A stretch of DNA of 64,000 nt from Podarcis raffonei (taxonomy: Eukaryota > Chordata > Lepidosauria > Squamata > Lacertidae). Shown piece after piece: positions 41,920-53,218 of this stretch. The DNA lies in contig NC_070614.1 in NCBI RefSeq assembly GCF_027172205.1, positions 47,370,001 through 47,434,000 of the forward strand, written 5' to 3'. The notes beneath the pieces were generated by a model. That model did no database searches. It was given only the letters and a program-made list of their open reading frames with translations, and was not told the origin of the DNA. Within the stretch, counting starts at the first letter, position 1. Each line of letters begins with the position of its first letter. The position numbers and the translations under genes are program-made.

Positions 41920-42735
41920 TGTCAGGGAATCAGGAGCAGGAGCACTGGGGAGAGAGGATTGGGAGAGCGAAGGGGAAGAATCTGAGGGCAGCGTAGGGGA
42001 GTATGACAGTGGCCCGAGAGATTCCATGAGCTTCTCCAGCGAATCAGAAGATTCCCAGAAGGGGGCGCCGATGGTCAGGGCAAGGGGGGTCCCAGGGGGG
42101 ACGCACCAGAAACAAGGAGCCAGAGGGGAACCCCAAAGCAGCAGTGGAGGATCGGGACCAGTTTCCCCACCAGAGCATAGTGGGGGGGAGGAGTCACATG
42201 TGTCAGGGCCAGCGTCTCCTCCAGAGAGGGAGTCAGGGCTGACCACGCCTCCATCGGAGAGTGGGGGAACGGAAGGGAGGTCAGTTGCAGCTAGCCCCCC
42301 CGAAGGGGGAAGCAGTGGCAGCAGCAGTGAAACGGTCAGGAGGAAAGCTGCTGGCTGGGCGCGCGCGCCAAGTTCAAATGTGCAGGCGCGCGGAACAGCA
42401 GGAGACCCGGATGGGGAACCAGCTCCTAAAGCCCGCCGGAGGGAGGGAGAAGGCTCAGGGGAATCAGCGGGAGAAGAGGCTAGAAAGGGCGGAACCCCGG
42501 CGGGCAGGCGGACCCAGAGGAGGAAGGAGCAGCGGAGAAGGTGGAGCAAGGCTAGGATCTTAAATTGGTGTCAGGGGGGAGGAGACTCAGACGGAGCATC
42601 AGTGGTCTGACACTTTAGACGTGGGGCTGCGCGCTGCGGCTCTGGAAGTGAAACTGAACTTCAATAAAGACTTTTATACTTAACAACGAAGCAGCGTTGG
42701 TCCTTTGTGAGCTGGGACCTAGGGCAGCACTGACA
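41920..42735 (+). repeat. Gypsy 3' LTR
   Basis: It is 816 bp, nearly identical to the 5' LTR. A purine-rich tract (about 41877-41917) precedes it as the likely plus-strand primer. Confidence 0.95.
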
Positions 42736-43489
42736 ATTACTTTTAGTGCATTTTTGAGACAGTTTTGAATTTTAGACTGCAGGACAAGACCTGGAGATGT
42801 TTGTTATCTGACTGGGAGCTCATTCAAACATCCATTTTCCCCATTGTTTCCCCCCAGGAAAACCCATGGATTAGTGCTGAATTGAAAGAAACGACAATCG
42901 TATTGTAAGCAAATTGCTGTTTCATCTAATTTAATGTTAAAAGCAGGTTTTCCAGGGAAAGTGGTGGGACAAAGGCAAAACCGCTGAGACTCATGGCTAG
43001 AAAGCAAGGCAAACCATTCTGACCCATGAATTCAAGGCACAGGACAGGGCGGAAGTGTGAACAAGCCATAGGGAGTTGGCTTCTGATCCACAAGCAAGTC
43101 CCAGAGATTCTGTTTGGTTGAATTATTCTGAAAAGTGGACAACACAAATTTCTCCTGCATCTCTGCACAGAATAGCATTCTTCTGCATACATATAAGTTA
43201 AGAGAGAGACTGGTTTGTGTAAAAATGGCATTGATATTTGCCATTTCACACATTACAGACAAATTTATCTCCCCATCATTTAGAAAGACAGAAAAAAGAA
43301 TGGAAGACGGCTGCCTACTTCACCCAGCCCCATTTTGCTCTTTTTTTCCCTGAGAGTGATATGCAAACGTAATGTGGTAAGAACTACTAAACTGTACATT
43401 GGAAAATAATAGCTTGCTATATAGACTAGGCTTGCCTTCAGAACCATAGTTTGCCCAACAGCTGTAGTGGTACTTTTACCTTACTACAT
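42736..43489. other. VH13 upstream spacer, start of duplication copy 2
   Basis: This has no gene. From about 42.78 kb it matches 23.33-23.78 plus 26.94-27.18 kb (the latter beyond the L2) and 63.36-63.93 kb. The VH13 octamer ATGCAAAT lies at 43490-43497. Confidence 0.6.
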
Positions 43490-43613
43490 ATGCAAATTAT
43501 TAAAGATTGCTTCCTCTTTAAATCCACCAGACACCCTCCCTTCCTCAGCCACAGGACCCTGAATACATGGGGCCACAATTTGCTCAACCCTCTCCAGTCA
43601 TTAGATGGCAAAA

Positions 43614-44055
43614 ATGAAAGCTTTCCTTCAGCTTGTTTTCTTTTCAGCAGTTTTTAGAGGTAAATCCCTCCTTTCAAATAAACAAGAATTGGACAGCCTG
43701 ACTGCTAATAATATACAGAAGAGCTAATTGATATCTCTTTTTTTCTAGGCATCCAATCGGAGGTCCAACTGGTAGAGTCTGAAGGAGACATAAAAAAACC
43801 TGGAGAGTCCCTTCGCCTTACCTGTCGAGCCTCCGGGTTCACCTTTAGCAGCTATCGCATGAACTGGGTGAGACAAGCTCCAGGAAAGGGCCTGGAATGG
43901 GTGGCCTATATAAGTACAGCTTCAACTCCCATTCACTACTTGGATTCCGTCAAAGGAAGATTTACCATTTCCCGAGATGATTCAAACAGCCAGCTGTATT
44001 TGCAAATGAACAACCTTAAACCTGAGGACACAGGCGTGTATTACTGTGCAAGAGA
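43614..44055 (+). CDS. IGHV: VH13, heavy-chain variable segment
   Basis: Leader exon 43614-43659 ([15 protein letters not shown]), intron 43660-43748, V exon 43749-44055, open. [62 protein letters not shown] and [14 protein letters not shown] are seen. The octamer is at 43490-43497. The recombination signal is CACAGTG 44056-44062, spacer 23, ACAAAAACT 44086-44094. The paralogue is VH9. Downstream it is followed directly by the relic that follows VH2, so the locus looks like a fusion of a VH9-type 5' side and a VH2-type 3' side. It looks functional. Confidence 0.93.
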
Positions 44056-44269
44056 CACAGTGAGAGACTTCCCATTAGACCTTAGACAAAAACTCTTCAT
44101 TGCATTCCATTAGTGAAGTTTCCAGAGGGGGCACCAAAGCACCACAAACCAGAATCTTTCAGAGCAGAGCAGAAAAAAACAAGCGAATAACAATAGCTGC
44201 TAGTACAGGGAACATCTGTTCTTCTTTGGCCCATCTCTAGCCTGTTGAGAGTTGTCCCATGATCATCTT

Positions 44270-44775
44270 CACCTGGAGTACTGTGTCCAGTTCTGGGCAC
44301 CACAGTTCAAGAAGGACACTGACAAACTGGAACGTGTCCAGAGGAGGGCAACCAAAATGGTCAAAGGCCTGGAAACGATGCCTTATGAGGAACGGCTAAG
44401 GGAGCTGGGCATGTTTAGCCTGGAGAAGAGGAGGCTAAAGGGTGATATGATAGCCATGTTCAAATATATAAAAGGATGTCACATAGAGGAGGGAGAAAGG
44501 TTGTTTTCTGCTGCTCCAGAGAAGCGGACACGGAGCAATGGTTCCAAACTACAAGAAAGAAGATTCCACCTAAACATTAGGAAGAACTTCCTGACAGTAA
44601 GAGCTGTTTGACAGTGGAATTTGCTGCCAAGGAGTGTGGTGGAGTCTCCTTCTTTGGAGGTCTTTAAGCAGAGGCTTGACAACCATATGTCAGGAGTGCT
44701 CTGATGGTGTTTCCTGCTTGGCAGGGGGTTGGACTCGATGGCCCTTGTGATCTCTTCCAACTCTATGATTCTATT
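44270..44775 (+). mobile_element. CR1 LINE, 5'-truncated 3' end
   Basis: The + strand reads the end of a CR1 ORF2 ([34 protein letters not shown]) and the typical CR1 3' end CTTCCAACTCTATGATTCTA. It is flanked by ATCTT on both sides (44265-44269 and 44776-44780). It interrupts the VH13 3'-flank repeat; VH1, VH2, VH9 and VH10 flanks lack it. Confidence 0.88.
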
Positions 44776-44986
44776 ATCTTGTTCCAACCCAGTAAACCCA
44801 TTCAAAGCAAATTCATCCTGCCCATTCCTTTCTTTCTCTCATAGGGCTTCATTATTCCCTCAAGATTTCTGTTCTTTCAAAAATTCTATTTACAGTGGAA
44901 GATATTCAGGAGCAGCTTCTGCCACCAGCATGTTGTGGTCCTCCTGGACTGGGAATAAAGTAATCTGGAAATGCTATGCTCAACCT
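44776..44986. other. VH13 3'-flank repeat, remaining part
   Basis: This is the rest of the conserved VH 3'-flank unit after the CR1 insertion, joining to the FR3 relic at AAATGCTATGCTCA. Confidence 0.55.
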
Positions 44987-45310
44987 TAAACCTGAGGACA
45001 CAGCTGTGTATTACAGCCATACCTCAGGTTGAAGTAGCTTCGGGATAAGTATTTTTGGGTTGTGTGGTGCGGCGACCCAGAAGTAATGGAGCGTGTTATT
45101 TCCGGGTTTCACAGCTGGTGCATGCGCAGATGGTCAAAATGATGTCACGCGCATGCGCAGAAGTGGTGAATCGCAACCCGCACATGCGCAGATGCATGGA
45201 TCCCGTTTGCATCCAAAGGTACCACTGATCCCGTTTGCATCCAAAGGTACCACTGTACTGTGCAAGAGAGACATAGTGAAAGGAATTGAATGTAGGCTCA
45301 GAAAAAACTT
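44987..45310 (+). pseudogene. VH relic split by a MITE
   Basis: The FR3 end LKPEDTAVY is cut by a MITE at 45014-45255, and CTGTGCAAG continues after it. The heptamer is CATAGTG 45272-45278, spacer 23, degraded nonamer AAAAAACTT 45302-45310. It pairs with 4997-5083, which has no MITE. Most of the V exon is absent in both. Confidence 0.78.
45014..45255. mobile_element. Tc1/mariner-like MITE in VH relic
   Basis: It begins CAGCCATACCTCAGGTTGAA and ends AAAGGTACCACTG, between TA dinucleotides (45012-45013 and 45256-45257). The last 28 bp are duplicated in tandem. It is a diverged relative of the MITE in VH11. Confidence 0.65.
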
Positions 45311-46067
45311 CCATCTGAAATCTTATTAGCATTTCTTAATGTTTGTACGGAATGAACTGGATAGTTCAAACAAAAATCTGAATAGTCAATTGACACCTTT
45401 TCCTAGCTTTCAATTTGAACTGCACTGGGGAGGGGAAGAGTTGATCTTTTTAAATAATAAAAAAAGGCTTGATCTTTTTTAATTTTAAAAAAATATTTTG
45501 TGTGTCCACATCTAATCTTGCCACTTTTTAAAATTTATTTATTGGTTGTGTTTTTCTTTTTGTAAATCTATCAAAGAAAACAATAAAAAAAAATGGGATT
45601 AAGGGGCGTTCTCAGGAAAGTGGAGGATGGGTCTTCTGTGTGGTGGCCCTGGCTGTTCTTCTGATAGGAAATGCATGGCATAGGAGAGAATAAAAAGTGG
45701 GTCAAGGAGGGTCAGTTGTGGGGGGTGGGGAGTGATGAATGTCCTTATTTTCATCTGAGGAATCTTGGAGGTTATGCAATCATATCTTTCAGGAGCTTCA
45801 CCCTCTCTCTCTATTTATGCAGTCCCAGCAGGCAGGATAAAGAGGAGGGATTTAGAGCCACCCCTCTGTCTGCTGAGTCAAGTTTGTAGGACAGAACCTT
45901 TGCAGACATGCCAGAGCAGTGATGTACCAAAGAGCAAGTGCTGGGGAGGGGAAACCATCTTTCTGTCCAGGCATTCTCAATGACAAATAAGGAAGACCTG
46001 GAAAAGCCCGCACCATTCTGCTTGTAAGAGCCACTTTATATGCCATCTGTCATTGGAGGAGGGGCTC
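45311..46067. other. VH14 upstream spacer
   Basis: This has no gene. It matches 5.08-5.29 plus 6.0-6.56 kb; the orphan RSS and LTR-like block of copy 1 are absent. Confidence 0.6.
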
Positions 46068-46185
46068 ATGCAGATATGGGGGCGGGCAGAATTCCTCTTC
46101 AAAAGGAAACTCACCACATTAAAGACCCTGACCTTTTCTCCCCTTCAAAAGATCATCTTTCCTCAATAGGCTACCTATACAAATT

Positions 46186-46647
46186 ATGAAGTTCATTCTG
46201 TTCTTGTTTTCTTTTGCTGCTGTTCCAGGATGTAAGCATACCTTCTGGGGAAAATTAAGACAGCTCTGTTTACTTAATGTATGAATTAGATGGTGTCTGA
46301 TGCTCATTGCAATCTTCTCTCTTTCCCAAGGGGCCTTTTCAGACATTCAGCTTGCACCTTCTGGACCAGGAACAGTGAGACCGGAAGAGAATCTGAGCTT
46401 AGTCTGTAAAGTGACAAGTTTCTCTATTTCTATTTCTGGTTACGCTTGGGACTGGATCCGTCAGCCTCCTGGGAAAGTTTTAGAATGGATTGCAGCAATA
46501 AATCACAACTCAGGGGGGAAATGGTATGCCCCTTCACTGCAAAGCCGAGCAACCATTTCTTCAGATGCCTCCAAGAATGAGTTCTCTCTCCAGCTGAACT
46601 CCCTGACAGCTGCCGATTCCGCTGTGTATTTCTGTGCCCGATCAACA
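46186..46647 (+). CDS. IGHV: VH14, clan II-like heavy-chain variable segment
   Basis: Leader exon 46186-46231 ([15 protein letters not shown]), intron 46232-46330, V exon 46331-46647, open. [57 protein letters not shown] and [10 protein letters not shown] are present. The octamer has one change, ATGCAGAT (46068-46075). The signal is CACAGTG 46648-46654, a 24-bp spacer and ACAAAAAGA 46679-46687, one base longer than the usual 23. Its partner in copy 1 has been deleted (orphan octamer at 6561). The coding part looks functional; promoter strength and RSS efficiency may be reduced. Confidence 0.9.
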
Positions 46648-46687
46648 CACAGTGAGAGAAGGCCAATGAGGGATGTGTACAAAAAGA

Positions 46688-48922
46688 GGAAACTGATTTT
46701 GAACACACATTTCTGTCTCTACTTCATAAACATAAAGATGTTATATTGCAAAGAGAGGAAGCTGATCTCTTGAACATTGAGTTCCATTCAGCCTAACCTC
46801 CTGATTAATCAGTCTTCATGGCAACCTGGGTGATATATATGAAGATAGATGTATCTCAGGAATTCTAAACATTATATATGTTTGGACATTCTATTGGGCT
46901 TATGACATTGATGAGGAGGATTAACCATAGAACACATGTTTTGCAAGCAGAATGTACCCTCCTCATTCTGCAGGATCTCCAACGAAAGGGGGAACCAATT
47001 TCCTGTTACTGTAGCTTTCTTTCCATGAACGTGCTTGACAGACTACTATCCTGACACCCCCATTTTCTTTTTGTTTGTCCCTCTATCTAGTGAATGCCCC
47101 CATTTTAATGTTTGTTTCAATTTGATATATGGTACCAAGGTGATGCCTCACTACTGATCTAGCGGAGCTTTCCATCCTCATTCTCCATGTCCAGTGAAAG
47201 ATTCATTTAAGAAGAGATGTAAAAAAGCTCCAGCTGAGACTCAGGAGAACCATTGCCTGTCACAATCCAGTGGGTCTACTCTGAGTATTTCTAACATCAT
47301 ACACAATGACCATAAATCAATTGCATACTTACATCTTTATATAAGGGGAAACAATTGCCTATCACTGCAGCCAACAGCCCTTGTCTCTGCCCCCAGGTGA
47401 GGACTGATCCTGGAGTGGAGGCTGCAGCCAGGCATGAGGAAACTGCCTCGGCAGCTCCCTCTTGCGTTGCAGCACAGCCAAGGAGAGGGGTGGCAAAGCT
47501 GCTTTCTATTTTCCTCCACTTTGCCCCTGGGTCAATGAGTGATGGCAGCATGCCCCGAGCATGCGTGCATGGTGTACTTAAACTGGGTGGCCTCGGCCCT
47601 CTCAGTCGTGGGGGCAAAGCAGTGTGCTTGGTCGCAAATATGTATTTTGTGCAATCTTGAATATTTGTTATTTGTTCCACAGAACAAAATACAAGCCTTC
47701 ATCACTCACCATTCCCTTCTTGTGCAGCTCACAGGGAAATTCCCTTTCCATTTGGGGTCTCTTTATCCCTAAGAGAAACTATTTAGGGGAGGGGAAAGCA
47801 TTTTTCTTGATTCTGTGAAGCTTCCTTACATAACAATGATGGTGAATAAATGAACAACAACAAAAAGCATTTATGGTTAGAAAGGTTCAGATGATCAATG
47901 CATCCATGTTTGACATGCTCTTCAAACCACCTTTGTAGACAGGCAATAAATCCAACTTGATAAATCCACTGTCCTTGGCATACGGACAGAAGCACTGCTG
48001 AGAGGTTTGAAGGTCATACATGCAGATCAGACCATGATGGCTCAAGCACAAGCAACAGGATTGAGATCCCTGTCTGAACTTCCTGGGGTGGCTCCAACTT
48101 CATGTCTTGCATTGAAGGAAGGGCTGAGCTGAGCTATGCAAGCATGGATGAAGCCCCCACCCCCCAAGCCAGCATGCAGATTCCAAGAGGAGATGCAGAA
48201 GAAGGATCCTCTGTCCCTATCCCTCTCCTCCCTCCCCTGGGGAATAATTGGTTTCTTTTCTCTGCATGGCCAATGATCAAGCATGACATGACACTGCAGA
48301 GAATGTGTGGTGTAGTGGTTTGAATGATGGACTAGGGTCCAGGAGACCAGAGTTCCAATCAACCATGAAGGTCATTGGGATTTAAGCAGCACTGAGGCAG
48401 CTTTCCTGCCACTTCCATTAGGTGCCACATAAGGCAGATGACTCACCCCAAGTCATTGGTGGGCTGGCTCTTTGGACCAGAAAACTTCTGCAGAGAAGGG
48501 TTTAGGCAGTCTGAGAGGGATCTCATGTTCCTGTGAAAGTTATGAGTGTGTTCATCTTTACCAGCAGAAACACAGGCTGGATAGAAGAGCCTTATCCTTC
48601 AATTCATTCAGAGTGGACCTTTGACTGAGATGCTTCTAAGTGATCTCATAACGCCCCTTCTTTGGTCAAACCTTGATACTGAATTAGCTGGACAGTTGAC
48701 ATTAAAAGAACTGTAGCTAAGAAAATGGTTCAGAAAGCAAGGCAGATATCCAAAGCATGATTTCTTGAAAATTATGTACTTCAAAATCTATAATACTGAT
48801 TTTACAGTAAACATGTTTGTTAACATATTGGAAACACACCTGAGGGGAAAGCAGGCCAGCCCTGAGCTCAGCCCAGTTTCTCACAGTCTCTTTATATAGC
48901 ATATCTTGCTAAGGAAGGGCAC
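46688..48922. other. VH14-VH15 spacer
   Basis: This has no gene. From about 47.13 kb it matches 6.60-8.53 kb; 46.69-47.13 kb has no counterpart in copy 1 because of the deletion there. A tRNA-SINE fragment lies at about 48300-48385. Confidence 0.55.
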
Positions 48923-49062
48923 ATGCAAATCACTCAAGCAGGCTGGAGGTGGTCTTGAGGAACTCTCAGCAAAAGAGGTCCCCTCAGTATAAATTACTGA
49001 CTTTCTCCCATGTCCAAATCCTCCTTTTTCCCACCTCACTAGGACACTTCTTTGTTAAAACC

Positions 49063-49537
49063 ATGAAGTTCCCGCTGTTCTTGTTTTCTTTGGTGGCCTT
49101 TCAAAAATGTAATTGTATATTCTAGGGGAAGTTCAAAAATACAGGTTGATTTCATGCAGTGATTAGATGATGTTCATTAAATGATGCTCAATTCAATTCA
49201 TTATATTTCTCTTTTTTCAAGGGGTCCTTTCCGATGTTCAGCTTGTTTCTTCTGGGCCAAGAACAGTGAGACCTGGAGAGAACCTCCGTCTGCTCTGTAA
49301 AGTTACTGGTGTCTCCATCACTGATTCAAGCTATGTTTGGAACTGGGTCCGTCAGCCTGCTGGCAAAGGTCTAGAGTGGGTTGCAAGAATATACCCCCAT
49401 GATGGGAGAAAATGGTTTGCTGCTTCTCTTCAGAGCCGTGTAACCATTTCTTCAGACAACTCCAAGAACCAGTTCTCCCTCCAACTGAACTCCCTGACAG
49501 CTGCTGACTCAGCCGTGTATTTCTGTGCTCGAGATAG
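49063..49537 (+). CDS. IGHV: VH15, clan II-like heavy-chain variable segment
   Basis: Leader exon 49063-49108, intron 49109-49221, V exon 49222-49537, open. It differs from VH3 at a few codons, for example DSSYVWNW with WVRQ against DSSSVWNW with WIRQ. FR3 ends [10 protein letters not shown]. The octamer is at 48923-48930 and TATAAAT at 48988-48994. The recombination signal is CACAGTG 49538-49544, spacer 23, ACAAAAAGA 49568-49576. It looks functional. Confidence 0.93.
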
Positions 49538-49576
49538 CACAGTGACACACGGCAATTGGGACTCTGAACAAAAAGA

Positions 49577-50689
49577 AGAAACTGACTCTGAATGCAGAAA
49601 GTTGGTTCTATTCAATCGGAATGCATAAATTACTTTGGAAACGCAATGCAAAATAATTCAAGTAGAAAATTAAAGAAGTACTGAGGCATTTTTTAGGTAA
49701 AGGTTCTCATGTTCTTTTCTGTATTGAGGCAGGTAATCATGATGGTGGACTCGATTCCCGTGTCAGTCTATTCCAGCTGTATGTTTCTGTGCATCCAGCC
49801 AAATATCATGGTTTTGCTTCCTTAGCAAAGATGAAAATATATGAGACGCTTCCATGCTGGAACCTATCATTTCTGTGAAAAGATAGTTCGTTCTATTCAA
49901 TCACAATAAATAAATAAGCTTGCAAAACCAATGGTAGTTAAGAATTCAATGAGAATAATAAAGAGGTACGGCAAAAATTGAGCAAAAGCATTCCCTGGGG
50001 GTAAGGTTCTCATGTTTCCCTATGCATGTATGAAGCTAAACATCAACTGGGATGATGGATTTGATTCTGTACAGTTATGAGAGAAGTAATATCCTCTTCG
50101 GGTGTCAATGTTGTGAGCCCCTCCATCACAGGCTCAGGTTGTATATATGTTTAAATAAACCATATATCATAAAGACAACATAGTCTCTATAGTGCCTCAT
50201 TATCAAAAAGGAAATACAGACCCTCGGTGAGTGCCTGGAACCCTCGGAATCTTGCACCGCTCAGAGATTGGGGTGCTGTGTAACTGTATGTTGGTGTGTG
50301 TTTTCTTCCACAAAGACAATTGTTTTTTTTCCTCTGCTTCATTTGTACCAGTCCCCTGAGAGTTTGACTCCTCAAGAGATTTCCCCACAATTCTGGAAAC
50401 CACTTTTGAAAATGCAAATTGAGCAGAGAAGCGTCAGATGCTTTGCGGCATCAGTTGAAATTCTAATAACATCTCTGAATGACTTTACAAAACAACAATT
50501 CAAAGTGCGAAAACAATTCAGGGAGCCCATTGCTGGTGGTTTGATAAGGAATGCAGAGATCTCAAAGCACACATCCGGAATATCTCCTGACAACACTGTA
50601 AAAAAGAGGCTACCACCCTACCCCTGGAATATTTCAGGTCTAAAAATTTACTGCGGCATCCTATAAAAAAGAGAGAGATCCAAACCTAC
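49577..50689. other. VH15-VH16 spacer
   Basis: This has no gene. It is homologous to 9183-10300, including the unexplained open frame (here about 132 codons, 50268-50666). Confidence 0.5.
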
Positions 50690-51531
50690 CAACAAACAAT
50701 GGGTACAACTCCACTATGCCATAACCTTAATGAAAAAAAAATTCTGGTCCTTAGTTTCTGGGGCATGTAACACCAATGACCTCTCCTCTCCACCTATTTT
50801 TCCTAGTGGTTGGTTCCCCTGCTATTCATGTGCCTTGCATAAAGATCTTTCCAGTGGGACAGCTTGTCATCATTCTATGCAAATCGATGACTCCGAGTGC
50901 CCTCCAGTTTCATGAGATGAAATAAAAATGTTAATAGGCCAGTTTAACTAAGTGAAACCCATTGGCCCAGATGGTACAAGTCCTAATGTTCTTAAACTAG
51001 ACCCTGATTGCTGGGCTCTCTTGCTGCCCAACCTATTCACAAGGGTATATATGTCTGGACTAATGCCAGAGGCATGGATAAGTGCAATCATCATTCCAAT
51101 ATACAAAAAGGGAGAGTGCACATTACCATCCAACTACAGACCAATAAGCCTCCTCTCCATATTGGGGAAGCTATATGCTAAACAACTTCTGGGAAAGCTT
51201 ACCCAGTGGATGTCCCAATTTGCATTACCAGGCCCTGAGCAGATGGGCTTTTTCCAGGGCAAAACCACCTTGAGTCATTGTGTCATACTTTCCCACCTAG
51301 TGAATAAATACTCTAGTGTTCTTAATCAAAAACTTTGTACAGCGTTTCTGGACCTAAAAGAAGCCTTTGACTCAATCCTGAGGGAGCTGCTCTGGAACAA
51401 ACTGTCCATATTGAACATCGATGAAAGGTTACTCTTTCTCAACAGAAAACAACACACCTCCACCTGCTGCCAGGTGAGATGCACCCAATAAGGCAGGCTC
51501 ACCCCCAAAATCATTGCCAACAAAGGCAAAT
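50690..51531 (+). mobile_element. Unclassified LINE reverse-transcriptase fragment
   Basis: This is the second copy of the LINE fragment at 10300. It is better preserved: about 179 codons are open from 50952, with GPDGTSPNVLK, RPISLLS and the motif A region FLDLKEAFDS. It ends before motif B at the same breakpoint. Confidence 0.7.
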
Positions 51532-51728
51532 TGCTCCCCTTCTTCTCTGTGGCCATTTAGCTGGGAAAGAATCATGAATTAAGAGTTCAGAGGAAAGGAG
51601 GTTATTATATGAAGCACATGCAAATCAGTTGAACCACATCACTGCCTTAAAAGGTGCCCTTTCCAATTCAGTCCTGCAGCCTCCAGCCAGCTAAGACTGA
51701 GCCAGTCAAGAAGATGATCCAAACTAAT

Positions 51729-52169
51729 ATGATTCTTTGGTTAAACCTCCTTCTCTTCTTGACAGCTCTCCCAGGTAATATTTCTCTCACTGGAAATCCT
51801 GGAGACTTGCAAACTTTTCTACACAGGTATCCCCTGATTATCTTTCTTCTATTTTTTAGGCTGTCACTCAGAGGTTCAGTTGGTGGAGACTGGAGGAGGA
51901 GCTGTAGCTCCTGGAGGCTCCCTCCGACTCTCCTGCAAGGCTTCAGGATTCACCTTTACTAGTTATGATATCCACTGGATTCGTCAGGCTCCTGGGAAAG
52001 GACTGGAGTGGGTGGCTAGAGTTAGCAGCCCTTCTGGAAGTAGCCAATGGTATAATTCCAAGGTTCAGGGACGCTTCACCATCTCCAGAGACAATCCTCA
52101 AACTTCAGCCTATTTGCAAATGAACAGCTTGAAGCCTGAGGACTCTGCCTTGTATTACTGTGCAAGAGA
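51729..52169 (+). CDS. IGHV: VH16, heavy-chain variable segment (VETGG group)
   Basis: Leader exon 51729-51774 ([15 protein letters not shown]), intron 51775-51859, V exon 51860-52169, open. [56 protein letters not shown] and [11 protein letters not shown] are present. The octamer is at 51618-51625. The recombination signal is CACAGTG 52170-52176, spacer 23, ACAAAAACC 52200-52208. Differences from VH4 concentrate in CDR1 and CDR2, where it resembles VH8. It looks functional. Confidence 0.93.
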
Positions 52170-52240
52170 CACAGTGACAACTTCTGCTTTCCTGCTTGTA
52201 CAAAAACCCCAGAAGCTCCTTCAGAGCAGATGCTGCAAAT

Positions 52241-52416
52241 AACTTGGCAAAGGATTGGAATGGCTTATTTGGTATTATGATCCCACCTCCTGGGTACAGT
52301 TTTTATTCTTCTGCAATGCAAGGGCAATTATGGGCCTCTAAAGGTGACTCCAACTTCCATCTGCAGATGAACAGCCTGAGAGCAGAAGACACGGCCTTGT
52401 ACTACTGTGTGAGAGA
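52241..52416 (+). pseudogene. 5'-truncated VH relic (VH12 group)
   Basis: Duplicate of 11841-12016. It begins in FR2 about 32 bp after the VH16 nonamer and runs to [11 protein letters not shown]. The heptamer position reads CACGGGG and no nonamer follows. Confidence 0.8.
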
Positions 52417-52682
52417 CACGGGGCTTGTCCACACTTCTGTTTCTCCAGCACTTAGAAAGAATGGGTCTAAGATGTTTTCTGCATGTCCCATGCTTTCTAG
52501 GCATAGGACTAAGGGGTGTCTGGTTTGCCACACCACTTTTCCAAAGAAAGTCCATTCTTTACCACAAATGTCATTCCACAGAAGAAAACCCCATTGACGT
52601 TTGCTCCTATTCAACAGTAAACAGCAGGTTTTCCTGGGGGAAAGTGGTGAAACAAGTGGAAGTGTGGAAGAGACAACAGTAT

Positions 52683-52832
52683 GAGGGATCCCAGCAGACC
52701 TAAGGGGGAAAAACCTGTTCCCTGCATTCAGTAAAGAGATCCCAGAGGGGGCAGCAGAGAACCATGAATCAGAAAACCACAAGCAGACATAACCAAGTAA
52801 GATATTATGCAATAACTATTATATAACTATTA
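52683..52832 (+). other. VH 3'-flank relic beside SINE
   Basis: Duplicate of 12283-12432 with the decayed nonamer and CCCAGAGGGGGCA motif, ending in the SINE target site. Confidence 0.4.
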
Positions 52833-53198
52833 GGGACTTGGATGGCGCTGTGGATAAAAGCCTCAGCTCCTAGGGCTTGCCGATCGAAAGGTCAGCGGTT
52901 CGAATCCCCGCGGCGGGGTGCGCTCCCATTGCTCGGTCCCAGCGCCTGCCAACCTAGCAGTTCGAAAGCACCCCCGGGTGCAAGCAGATAAATAGGGACC
53001 GCTTACTGGCAGGAAGGTAAACGGCGTTTCCGTGTGCGGCTCTGGCTCGCCAGAGCAGCGATGTCACGTTGGCCACGTGACCCGGGAGTGTCTCTGGACA
53101 GCGCTGGCCCCCGGCCTCTTGAGTGAGATGGGCGCACAACCCTAGAGTCTGTCAAGACTGGCCCGTACAGGCAGGGGTACCTTTACTTTTACCTTTTA
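52833..53198 (+). mobile_element. Sauria SINE (tRNA-derived)
   Basis: The same insertion as 12433-12798 copied by the duplication, with target repeats TTATATAACTATTA on both sides (right one 53199-53212). The B box GGTTCGAATCC is intact. Confidence 0.88.
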
Positions 53199-53218
53199 TT
53201 ATATAACTATTATATTAA

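Larger units (their letters stand above)
36049..42735 (+). mobile_element. Ty3/Gypsy chromovirus, whole-looking and young
   Basis: A 6.69-kb LTR retrotransposon has two 816-bp LTRs, a gag frame, a pol frame (protease, RT, RNase H, integrase, chromodomain-like end) and no env. It is flanked by a 5-bp target duplication ATTAC. The LTRs differ at about two sites by eye, so the insertion is recent, on the order of a million years or less under usual reptile rates (inference). No break is evident in the two long frames. It lies between VH12 and VH13. Confidence 0.95.
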
